Part shown: piece by piece, positions 1 through 5,405 of the stretch
Numbering within the stretch: position 1 is the stretch's first letter
Layout of the letters: each line of letters starts with the position of its first letter
Origin: an uncultured Solirubrobacteraceae bacterium
GTDB lineage: Bacteria; Actinomycetota; Thermoleophilia; Solirubrobacterales; Solirubrobacteraceae
NCBI GenBank assembly: GCA_902806215.1
Contig: CADCVT010000087.1
Location: 1-7,355, forward strand
Length of the DNA: 7,355 bases
Reading direction: 5' to 3'
Translations under genes and position numbers: made by a program
Notes under the pieces: model-generated
Told to the model about the DNA's origin: nothing
What the model saw: the letters and a program-made list of their open reading frames with translations, nothing else
Database searches by the model: none

Positions 1-673
1 GCTCGTGGAACAGGCGGGCGAGCGTGCGGTGCACGATCGTCGCGCCGACCTGCGACTTGATGTCGTCGCCGACGATCGGCAGGCCGGCCTTCTTGAAGCG
101 CTCGTTCCAGTAGTTCTCGCGGGCGATGAACACCGGGATGCAGTTCACGAAGCCGCAGCCGGCCTCGAGGACCTGCTCGACGTACCACTTCGTGGCCTGC
201 TCGGACCCGACCGGGAGGTAGGAGACGACGACGTCGGTCTTCGTGTCCTTGAGGATCTTGACGATGTCGGCGGTCTCGCCGGGCGCCTTCGTGATCTTCT
301 CCTTGAGGTACTTGCCGAGGCCGTCGTGGGTCATCCCGCGATGGACCTTGACGCCGAGCTTCTCGGGGACGTCGGCGAACTTGATCGTGTTGTTCTGGCC
401 CGACCAGATCGCCTGGCCGAGGTCCTTGCCGACCTTGTCCGCGTCGATGTCGAAGGCGGCCGTGAACTCGATGTCCTTGACGTGGTAGCCGCCGAGGTCG
501 ACGTGCATCAGGCCGGGGACGTCCTCGGTGCCGGACGCGTCCTTGTAGTGGTGGACGCCCTGCACGAACGAGTTCGCGCAGTTGCCGACGCCGATGATGG
601 CGACGCGCACCTTGTCCGTCTGTCGGCCGTTCGGACTCTGCCCGTTGGCCCCGTTCGTTCCGTTGCTGGTCAT
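1..673 (-). CDS. ino1: Inositol-3-phosphate synthase, 3' end cut off by window edge
   Basis: This enzyme converts glucose-6-phosphate to 1D-myo-inositol-3-phosphate in the cytoplasm using NAD, the first step toward inositol lipids and, in actinobacteria, mycothiol. The visible part is 224 residues of a protein usually about 360 long; the C-terminal end lies beyond position 1. After an Asn/Gly-rich tail (residues 1-20) comes the dinucleotide-binding segment VRVAIIGVGNCANS (22-35, GxGxxA fold). Further family signatures are VPGLMHVDLGGYHV (52-65), AAFDIDADKVGKDL (72-85), DVVVSYLPVGSEQATKWY (147-164), and GDDIKSQVGAT (202-212) near the active site. The ATG at 671-673 is supported by an AGGGAG Shine-Dalgarno 3 nt upstream. 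It is the last visible gene of the minus-strand cluster, 49 nt after the CDP-alcohol phosphatidyltransferase that would use its product. The family call is secure; only the tail is missing. Confidence 0.96.
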   Translation of the reverse strand, partial: MTSNGTNGANGQSPNGRQTDKVRVAIIGVGNCANSFVQGVHHYKDASGTEDVPGLMHVDLGGYHVKDIEFTAAFDIDADKVGKDLGQAIWSGQNNTIKFADVPEKLGVKVHRGMTHDGLGKYLKEKITKAPGETADIVKILKDTKTDVVVSYLPVGSEQATKWYVEQVLEAGCGFVNCIPVFIARENYWNERFKKAGLPIVGDDIKSQVGATIVHRTLARLFHE

Positions 674-676
674 GTT

Positions 677-682
677 CTCCCT
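677..682 (-). promoter_or_regulatory. Ribosome binding site of ino1
   Basis: On the minus strand the sequence reads AGGGAG, then AAC, then the ATG of ino1. It is the clearest Shine-Dalgarno in the minus-strand block; the other genes of the block rely on overlaps or very short gaps. This suggests that ino1 is translated independently even if cotranscribed, and it fixes the start codon. Confidence 0.75.
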
Positions 683-701
683 TTGAAAGTCTCGTGCCAT
701 G

Positions 702-718
702 AACCCCGAGCCGGGGTT
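702..718 (-). other. Intergenic hairpin between phosphatidyltransferase gene and ino1
   Basis: A perfect inverted repeat lies 4 nt after the TAA stop of the upstream gene: arms AACCCCG (702-708) and CGGGGTT (712-718) around a 3-nt loop. In the minus-strand mRNA it would form a 7-bp stem ending 28 nt before the ino1 start. No T-run follows in the sense direction, so it is not a standard intrinsic terminator. It could set mRNA stability or segmental expression of ino1. The hairpin is directly visible; its function is inferred. Confidence 0.5.
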
Positions 719-722
719 GCCG

Positions 723-1313
723 TTACGCGTCGCGCAGTTGGGCGCGCACGTGGAAGATGCGCTGGAAGACCGTGACGATGCTCAGCACGGCCAGCACGTA
801 GACGGCCGGCTCGAGCAGCTCGAAGTCGCCCAGCCCCGCACCCTTGGCGAAGAGCAACCCGATCGAGAGGATGATGACCCGGATCGCACGCGGCGCGATC
901 CCGACATCGCCCTTCACGCCGAGTGCTTCGGCTCTCGCACGAGTGTACGAGACCATCACCGAGGCCAGGACGGCGATGACCGTGGCGGCCACCGCGAAGT
1001 CGTCGCCGGCCTCCGCGAACTGCGCCGCGACGGCAGCGAGGACGACGCCCTCGGAGACGCGGTCGAGCGTCGAGTCGAGGAACGCACCGAAGGCGGTGCC
1101 CTTGCCCGACATGCGCGAGTAGCGCCCGTCGAGCGTGTCCATGATCGAGCCGACGATGAACGCCACGCCGCCGAGGAAGTACTCGTCCTGGTAGACGAGC
1201 ACGGCGGCGAGCACGTTGAGCGCGAGGCCGGTGAGCGAGATCGCGTTCGGCGTCAGGCGCGACTCGATGAGCCGGCTGCGAGCGGCCTCGCGGCGGGCGC
1301 CCATGGTGCTCAC
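723..1313 (-). CDS. CDP-alcohol phosphatidyltransferase, probable phosphatidylinositol-phosphate synthase
   Basis: This integral membrane enzyme of the CDP-alcohol phosphotransferase family joins CDP-diacylglycerol to an alcohol acceptor. The 196-residue length fits. The metal/CDP motif is present as D59-x2-D62-G63-x2-S66-R67-x8-G76-x3-D80-x3-D84, matching the consensus except Ser for the usual Ala before Arg. Several hydrophobic helices follow. The segment SYTRARAEALGVKGDVGIA (122-140) resembles the inositol-phosphate-accepting branch rather than glycerophosphate enzymes, and the neighbouring ino1 supplies inositol-3-phosphate. Phosphatidylinositol-phosphate synthase is therefore the favoured role; phosphatidylglycerophosphate or archaetidylinositol-type synthesis is possible. 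The GTG start at 1313 overlaps the upstream TGA by 4 bp, suggesting translational coupling. An ATG at 1302-1304 would shorten it by 3 residues. The stop is TAA at 723-725. The family is certain; the acceptor is inferred. Confidence 0.9.
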   Translation of the reverse strand: MSTMGARREAARSRLIESRLTPNAISLTGLALNVLAAVLVYQDEYFLGGVAFIVGSIMDTLDGRYSRMSGKGTAFGAFLDSTLDRVSEGVVLAAVAAQFAEAGDDFAVAATVIAVLASVMVSYTRARAEALGVKGDVGIAPRAIRVIILSIGLLFAKGAGLGDFELLEPAVYVLAVLSIVTVFQRIFHVRAQLRDA

Positions 1314-2083
1314 GTGATCGCGGGACTTGGGGGCCCGAAGTGCCAGACCGCGGGCCTGGTGCGTGCCAGCTCGCGCGCGGCGAGCGCGGCGACCCCGGCG
1401 GTGAGGGCGCCGAGGACGGCGTCCATGAGGAAGTGGTTGGCCGTGGCCACGATGACGAACGTCACGAGCACGGGATATGCCCACCAGAGGACCTTCAGAA
1501 CCCGGTTGGTGACGAGCTTGGCCAGCGACCACCCGATCATCAGCGCGAACGCGACGTGCATCGAGGGCACCGCCGCGTAGGGGTTGAACAGCTCGTTGAC
1601 CGAGCTGTCGTCCGACACGCCGGCGAAGTCCTGCACGCTGTCGAAGAAGCCCCACTCGGGGAAGAAGCGCGGCGGCGCGGTCGGGTAGACGATGTAGCCG
1701 ACGAGCGCGATCGCCATCGACACGAGCATCATGTTGCGCACGAAGTAGAAGCTCGGGTTGCGCCACATGTAGATGAAGAAGAGGGCGCCGAGCGTGATGC
1801 TCGTCTGGGCGTTGAGGTACAGCCACGACGCGCCGTCGACGATGAAGCCCGAGCCAGAGACCCACGCCTGGATGCTCGGCTCCACGAAGAACCCGAGGGT
1901 CTGCTCGAGCGAGATGATCCCGCGCGCGTTGTCGAACGCCGTGCTCGCCGCGGCCGGGTCGTCGGCGATGCCGCGCACCACGCTGTAGGCGTAGTAGGCG
2001 AGGTAGAAGAGCATCACCTGGCGGAACGCATCGACCGGCCCGTGTGGCAGCCAGCGGAGGATGTTCTGCAGGGTCTGGGGCAT
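1310..2083 (-). CDS. PAP2-superfamily membrane phosphatase or inositolphosphotransferase
   Basis: This 257-residue polytopic membrane protein has at least five hydrophobic segments (about 22-38, 80-106, 115-134, 172-190, 198-214, 219-237). Its core motifs are those of the PAP2/Aur1-type group: YPTAPPRF (133-140), VPSMH with candidate catalytic His176, and NHFLMD (216-221) with His217 and Asp221. The classical KxxxxxxRP motif of soluble acid phosphatases is not evident, as in inositol-phosphorylceramide-synthase-like members. Known members dephosphorylate lipid phosphates or transfer head groups, with the active site usually on the outer membrane face. It lies directly upstream of, and overlaps by 4 bp, the phosphatidyltransferase gene, and is 18 nt after the membrane-protein gene. 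A role as phosphatidylinositol-phosphate phosphatase is attractive but inferred. The ATG at 2081-2083 has no strong ribosome binding site. The superfamily is confident; the substrate is unknown. Confidence 0.88.
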   Translation of the reverse strand: MPQTLQNILRWLPHGPVDAFRQVMLFYLAYYAYSVVRGIADDPAAASTAFDNARGIISLEQTLGFFVEPSIQAWVSGSGFIVDGASWLYLNAQTSITLGALFFIYMWRNPSFYFVRNMMLVSMAIALVGYIVYPTAPPRFFPEWGFFDSVQDFAGVSDDSSVNELFNPYAAVPSMHVAFALMIGWSLAKLVTNRVLKVLWWAYPVLVTFVIVATANHFLMDAVLGALTAGVAALAARELARTRPAVWHFGPPSPAIT

Positions 2084-2101
2084 GGGGCAGGTTCGGCAAC
2101 T

Positions 2102-3709
2102 CTAACCATCCGCGCACTCCGAATCAGGACGCAAAACACTCGCTAACGCGAAGCGCGTCCGGACCTCCACGGTGCCCGCCGCACGCGACCGGATCGTGGT
2201 CCAACCGCCGCGGGCCCTGACGATGCAGCCGTGGCCGCGCACGAACGCCCAGTAGGGGGAGTGGCGCACGCGCACGGTCGTCGTCCCGCGGCGCGCGAAG
2301 CGCAGCGTGAACCCCTCGGGCCTCATCGCCGTGAGCCTCGCGGGCGGGCTCGCAAGCGGGCGCGGGTCGCGCACGCGGAAGATCCGCCACCGGCCGCGCC
2401 GGGCGACCTCGCGCAGGAACGCCGGGCGCCGCTCGACGAGGGCCTTCTCCTCCTCGCCGCTGCGGTCGAGCGGCACGCCCTCGGGCAGCGCGACGAAGCC
2501 GATCGCGTTGTCGCGCAGCCAGCGCTCGTAGCGCTGCGGCGACAGCCGTCCTGGCGCGTAGAAGAGCGCGTTGCGGTCGATGTCGGCCTGGCGCAGCCAG
2601 CCGCGCGCGATCGGGACGGCGCGGGCGACGTGCTCGGCCTCGCCGTGGTTCTGGGTGAGCGGGATCTCGACGCGCGCCGGCTGGCGCTCTTTCAGGAACG
2701 CGACGAGCGGGCGGTGGTAGCTCGCCGCCGTCGACGGGTCGTCGTGCGCGCGCAGGACGTCGCGCACCGCGGGCTGCAGGACCCAGTACGCGATCGGCAG
2801 CGCGAGCACGGCAAGGACGATCCTGCGTCGCGGCCACAGCAGCGCGAACGCGACCGGAGCGGCGAGCATCGTCCCGAGCCGGACGGCGTTCCCGCCGACG
2901 GGAGAGTCGACGACGAACGCCCCGAGCACGACGAGCGCATAGAGCGCCGCACCGACCCTGAGCGCCCCGGCCGGAGCCACGACGGCAACGGCGACAGCAG
3001 CGACGAACGTCGGCCAGAACGCGCTCGCCACGAACGGGAACGTCCCACCCTCGGGGAACGCGAGAACGAGAAGAGCGGTGGGAACGACGGCCCCGACCAC
3101 TAAGGCCCAAAACTGACGAGGTGCCTGGCCCCTCCCCAAAACAACTGGGGAGGGGTCTGGCCCCTCCCCAGAAAACGTGGGGAGGGGTCTGACCCCTCCC
3201 CAGAACTGGGGATGGGCGGAGATAAAGATCGCTGCTCCTGCGATGGTCAGGAACATCGCTGCGACGGGCGAGGCGAGGGCGGTCGCGACCGCCGCCGTGC
3301 CGGCCAGCTTCGTCCGTCCTCGCGCTGCGGCGAGGACCGCCGCGATGCCGAGCGCCGCTCCGAGCGTGAACGGGACGCGGCCGCTCGCGACGCTCGCGAG
3401 GATCCCCGGGACGAAGAGGAGGCCGGCGGTGCGCCCGGCCAGCGCCGTGAACGCGGCGGTTGCCGCGATCGCGCTCAGGCCGGCGAGGACACGCTCGCCC
3501 AGGAGCGCCCCGAGCGGCGGCGCGAGGATGCTGTAGCCCGGCGTGTGGTGCCCGCCGAACCAGGCGGTGTTGACGAGCGTGAAGCCCTCGCGCGCGAAGA
3601 GGTCGCTGCGGAACGAGGCGGCGGCGAGGTCGGCGGAGTGCGGCTCGGCGATCACGTAGGCCAGCGCGCCGAGCGCGGCCAGCCAGACGGGCAGCGCCGC
3701 GCTACGCAA
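2102..3709 (-). CDS. Large polytopic membrane protein, GT-C-glycosyltransferase-like
   Basis: This 535-residue protein is not recognised by name. The N-terminal 310 residues hold about eight to ten hydrophobic helices (first at about 5-21; others near 95-125, 135-164, 200-218, 226-248, 252-268, 280-312). A first outer loop has acidic residues (D27, D36) and the motif AWFGGHHTPGYSILAPPL (49-66). The soluble C-terminal part (about 315-535) includes RYERWLRDNAIGFVALP (393-409). This layout resembles GT-C enzymes, which transfer sugars from polyprenyl-phosphate donors outside the membrane; that is a structural impression, not a motif-proven call. Given its neighbours, glycosylation of an inositol lipid or envelope polymer is possible. 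The start is TTG at 3707-3709, overlapping the hydrolase stop by 8 bp; no better ATG exists upstream of the first helix. Residues about 167-198 are encoded by a tandem palindromic repeat absent from a normal membrane-protein sequence. Confidence 0.72.
   Translation of the reverse strand: MRSAALPVWLAALGALAYVIAEPHSADLAAASFRSDLFAREGFTLVNTAWFGGHHTPGYSILAPPLGALLGERVLAGLSAIAATAAFTALAGRTAGLLFVPGILASVASGRVPFTLGAALGIAAVLAAARGRTKLAGTAAVATALASPVAAMFLTIAGAAIFISAHPQFWGGVRPLPTFSGEGPDPSPVVLGRGQAPRQFWALVVGAVVPTALLVLAFPEGGTFPFVASAFWPTFVAAVAVAVVAPAGALRVGAALYALVVLGAFVVDSPVGGNAVRLGTMLAAPVAFALLWPRRRIVLAVLALPIAYWVLQPAVRDVLRAHDDPSTAASYHRPLVAFLKERQPARVEIPLTQNHGEAEHVARAVPIARGWLRQADIDRNALFYAPGRLSPQRYERWLRDNAIGFVALPEGVPLDRSGEEEKALVERRPAFLREVARRGRWRIFRVRDPRPLASPPARLTAMRPEGFTLRFARRGTTTVRVRHSPYWAFVRGHGCIVRARGGWTTIRSRAAGTVEVRTRFALASVLRPDSECADG
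3138..3171 (-). terminator. Intrinsic-terminator-like hairpin within coding sequence, copy 2
   Basis: In the sense (minus) direction the arms CTGGGGAGGGG and CCCCTCCCCAG (3145-3171, 11 perfect base pairs, 5-nt loop) are followed at once by TTGTTTT (3144-3138). This is the shape of a rho-independent terminator. It sits inside an actively translated gene, so ribosomes would normally prevent it from folding. Any termination would be conditional and polar on the downstream lipid genes. The structure is seen; the activity is inferred. Confidence 0.35.
3172..3202 (-). terminator. Intrinsic-terminator-like hairpin within coding sequence, copy 1
   Basis: The arms TGGGGAGGGGT and ACCCCTCCCCA (3178-3202, 11 perfect base pairs, 3-nt loop) are followed in the sense direction by CGTTTTC. 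The T-run is shorter than in the neighbouring copy, so termination would be weaker. On the plus strand A-runs follow instead, so the orientation matches transcription of the host gene. Confidence 0.28.
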
Positions 3710-4484
3710 CCGCCGCGACGATCGTCTCGAACGCGGCCGGGTCGTCCACCCACGGCCAGTGACCGAGCCCGTCGAGCACCGTCACCTCCGCGTCGAGCAC
3801 CTCGCCGTAGCGGTGCGCGAACTCCACCGGCAGGTACGGGTCGTCGCCGCCCCAGATCACCGTCGACGGCACGTCGCGCAGCGTGGCGAGGTCGCGCCCG
3901 GCGTCGGCGAGGTACTCCGGCGGTGCCGAGCGGTAGAGCCGCAGCATCGCGCGCTGCGTGCCGACGTCGAAGTGGTCCGCAGCGCTCGCCCCGATCGCGC
4001 CCGGCAGCGCCCGCCGCAGCACGAACGGCGTCATGAAGCCCACGGACATCTCGCCCGCGAACCGCGTGCGCCAGATCCGCGCCCACTTGTGCCAGCGGTA
4101 GCCGGGCAGCAGCGGGACCGCGTCGATCACGACGAGCCGCTCGATCCGGTCGGGGTTCGCCGCCGCCCAGGTCAGCGCGGCGCCGCCCCAGTCGTGGACG
4201 ACGAGGCGCACCCGGTCGATCCCGAGCGCGTCGAGCAGCAGCCCGGGGAACCGGCCGAACCCACCGAGCGTGAAGTCGCCGTCCCCGCGCTTGGACGAGC
4301 GCCCGTACCCCGGCAGGTCGGGCGCGATCCCGCCGACGCACTCGAGGAACGGCACCCAGTCGTCCGAGCTCGTCGGCGACCCGTGCATCCACAGGATCGG
4401 CGTCCCCTCGCCCTCGGCGCGTCGCACGAACACCGGCCAGGGGACGTCGTGCCAGCCGGGCACCTCGATGATGGTTTCCTCCAC
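3702..4484 (-). CDS. Alpha/beta hydrolase with Asp nucleophile (epoxide hydrolase/haloalkane dehalogenase-like)
   Basis: This 260-residue cytoplasmic hydrolase has the full alpha/beta-fold signature: oxyanion-hole motif MHGSPTSSDDW (33-43), PDLPGYGRS (55-63), nucleophile elbow VVHDWGG (96-101) with Asp98, likely acid in WGGDDPYLP (Asp214 or Asp215, 211-219) and His242 in LGHWPWVDDP (240-249). An Asp nucleophile followed by Trp is typical of epoxide hydrolases and haloalkane dehalogenases, which form an ester intermediate. Haloalkane dehalogenases usually carry Asn or Glu after HG, where this protein has Ser36, so the dehalogenase name is not justified. The substrate is unknown. The GTG at 4482-4484 is the chosen start: it is the first in-frame start after an open but unrelated upstream frame, and it gives the expected N-terminus. 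The gene heads the minus-strand block and overlaps the next gene by 8 bp. The link to lipid genes is only positional. Confidence 0.88.
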   Translation of the reverse strand: MEETIIEVPGWHDVPWPVFVRRAEGEGTPILWMHGSPTSSDDWVPFLECVGGIAPDLPGYGRSSKRGDGDFTLGGFGRFPGLLLDALGIDRVRLVVHDWGGAALTWAAANPDRIERLVVIDAVPLLPGYRWHKWARIWRTRFAGEMSVGFMTPFVLRRALPGAIGASAADHFDVGTQRAMLRLYRSAPPEYLADAGRDLATLRDVPSTVIWGGDDPYLPVEFAHRYGEVLDAEVTVLDGLGHWPWVDDPAAFETIVAAVA

Positions 4485-4505
4485 GGCGCGGCATGATGAC
4501 CGACG
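4485..4505. promoter_or_regulatory. 21-bp divergent intergenic region, possible bidirectional leaderless start site
   Basis: Only 21 bp separate the GTG of the hydrolase (minus) from the ATG of the sugar kinase (plus). Neither start has a recognisable Shine-Dalgarno. CATGAT (4492-4497) is a weak -10-like element for the plus strand, placed so that transcription could begin close to the ATG at 4506. On the minus strand a CATCAT a few bases away could serve the hydrolase. No convincing -35 is seen. Promoters must therefore lie within or overlap the coding ends, and leaderless transcripts are plausible. This is inferred from spacing. Confidence 0.3.
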
Positions 4506-5405
4506 ATGCGCACCCTTCTGCTCGGTGAGGCGCTCGTGGACCTCATCTGCGAGCGCCCCGTCTCCTCCCTCGGCGAGGCCGACGCCTTCGTCCCGCACTT
4601 CGGCGGCTCGGTCGCGAACGTCGCCGTCGGCGCCGCGCGGCAGGGCGCGACGGTCGAGCTCGCGGGCGGCGCGGGCGCCGACGCGTGGGGCGCATGGCTG
4701 CGCGAGCGGCTCGAGCGCGAGCGCGTCGGCCTCGAGTTCTTCAGCACGATCGACGGCATCGTCACGCCGGTCGCGTTCGTGACCGTCGACACCGACGGCG
4801 AGCCCTCCTACGCGATCTACGGCGACTCGATCCAGGCGGCGATCGCGTCGCTCGAGGACCGCATCGTCGAGGCGACGGACGCCTGCGGCGCGCTGTTCCT
4901 CACGTCGAACACGCTCGTCGGCGAGGCCGAGCGCGCCATCAGCGCGGCGGCCGGCGAGCGCGCGCTGGCCGAGGGCAAGCCCGTCGTGTTCGACCCGAAC
5001 CTGCGGCTGCACCGCTGGGAGAGCGCCGGGCGCGCGGCCGCCGAGGCCCGCGAGTACGTCAAGGACGCGTTCCTCGTCAAGCTCAACGCCGAGGAGGCGC
5101 GCGTGCTCAGCGGCGAGGACGATCCGCGCGCCGCGGCCGAGGGGTTGCTCGCCGCGGGAGCCAGGCACGTCGTCATCACGCTCGGCGCCGCCGGCGCGAT
5201 CCTCCGCGGCGGCGGGCTGAAGCTCGACGTCAAGGGCGTCGACGCCGACCCGGTCAGCGCCGTCGGTGCCGGCGACGCGTTCATGGGCGTCGTCCTCGGC
5301 CGGCTCTCGGGCACGGACTTCTACCCGCCGGCGATCGCCGCGGCCCTGCCCGACGCGGTGTGCGAGGGCGCCCGCGCGGTCGAGCGCTGGGGCGCCGTGG
5401 CGTGA
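4506..5405 (+). CDS. PfkB-family carbohydrate kinase (fructokinase-like)
   Basis: This 299-residue soluble ATP-dependent sugar kinase of the ribokinase/PfkB fold has a length typical of the family. Visible motifs in order are GEALVDL (7-13), the first signature GGSVANVA (33-40), FDPNLRLHRW (162-171), KLNAEEA (192-198), TLGAAGA (225-231), and the ATP/anion-hole motif GAGDAF (254-259) with catalytic base Asp257. The usual DT(V/T)GAGD reads SAVGAGD here, so the two residues before the Val are changed. FDPNLR followed by W suits fructokinase-like members, but ketodeoxygluconate, ribose or inositol could also be the substrate. It starts the plus-strand block with an ATG at 4506 and no clear ribosome binding site. 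Its TGA overlaps the GTG of nth by 4 bp. The family is confident; the sugar is not determined. Confidence 0.9.
   Translation: MRTLLLGEALVDLICERPVSSLGEADAFVPHFGGSVANVAVGAARQGATVELAGGAGADAWGAWLRERLERERVGLEFFSTIDGIVTPVAFVTVDTDGEPSYAIYGDSIQAAIASLEDRIVEATDACGALFLTSNTLVGEAERAISAAAGERALAEGKPVVFDPNLRLHRWESAGRAAAEAREYVKDAFLVKLNAEEARVLSGEDDPRAAAEGLLAAGARHVVITLGAAGAILRGGGLKLDVKGVDADPVSAVGAGDAFMGVVLGRLSGTDFYPPAIAAALPDAVCEGARAVERWGAVA

Larger units (their letters stand above)
3106..3217 (-). repeat. In-frame tandem array of a ~32-nt palindromic repeat inside the membrane-protein gene
   Basis: On the plus strand the block CCCCTCCCCA recurs at 3129, 3161 and 3193, exactly 32 nt apart. Each is preceded by CCTGG, TCTGG or TCTGA, and runs of GGGGAGGGG alternate with it. 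A more degenerate copy starts at 3106 (CCCAAAACTG) and a partial one ends near 3217. Thirty-two is not a multiple of three, so each copy is read in a different frame. The flanking decamers CCCAAAACTG (3106-3115) and CCCAGAACTG (3199-3208) are 93 nt apart, so the extra 31 codons keep the gene open. The protein shows QFW twice (168-170 and 199-201) around a Gly/Pro-rich stretch placed between two hydrophobic helices. The repeat is directly visible; a mobile or REP-like origin is inferred. Confidence 0.9.

Noticed and set aside
702..718. Rho-independent terminator before ino1
   Set aside because: The stem is perfect, but no T-run follows on the minus strand and the downstream gene starts 28 nt later.
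5..775. Long open frame on the plus strand opposite ino1
   Set aside because: Its translation is Asp/Val/Leu/Arg-rich low-complexity sequence and the opposite strand encodes a clear Ino1. In GC-rich DNA such antisense frames are expected.
3156..3160. Frameshift or assembly error at the repeat in the membrane-protein gene
   Set aside because: The frame is open on both sides and hydrophobic helices resume after the repeat, so the net length is compatible with an intact gene. An assembly copy-number error in the array cannot be fully excluded.
3106..3217. CRISPR array
   Set aside because: The repeats are contiguous with no variable spacers, lie within a coding sequence and have no cas genes nearby.
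3702..4484. Naming the hydrolase a haloalkane dehalogenase
   Set aside because: The Asp nucleophile and Trp fit, but the usual Asn/Glu halide-binding residue after HG is Ser, so only a broader family name is supported.
4485..5168. Upstream open extension of the hydrolase frame over the kinase gene
   Set aside because: The frame is open but encodes no hydrolase-like sequence, and it lies antisense to a well-supported PfkB kinase. The GTG at 4482-4484 gives the expected hydrolase N-terminus.
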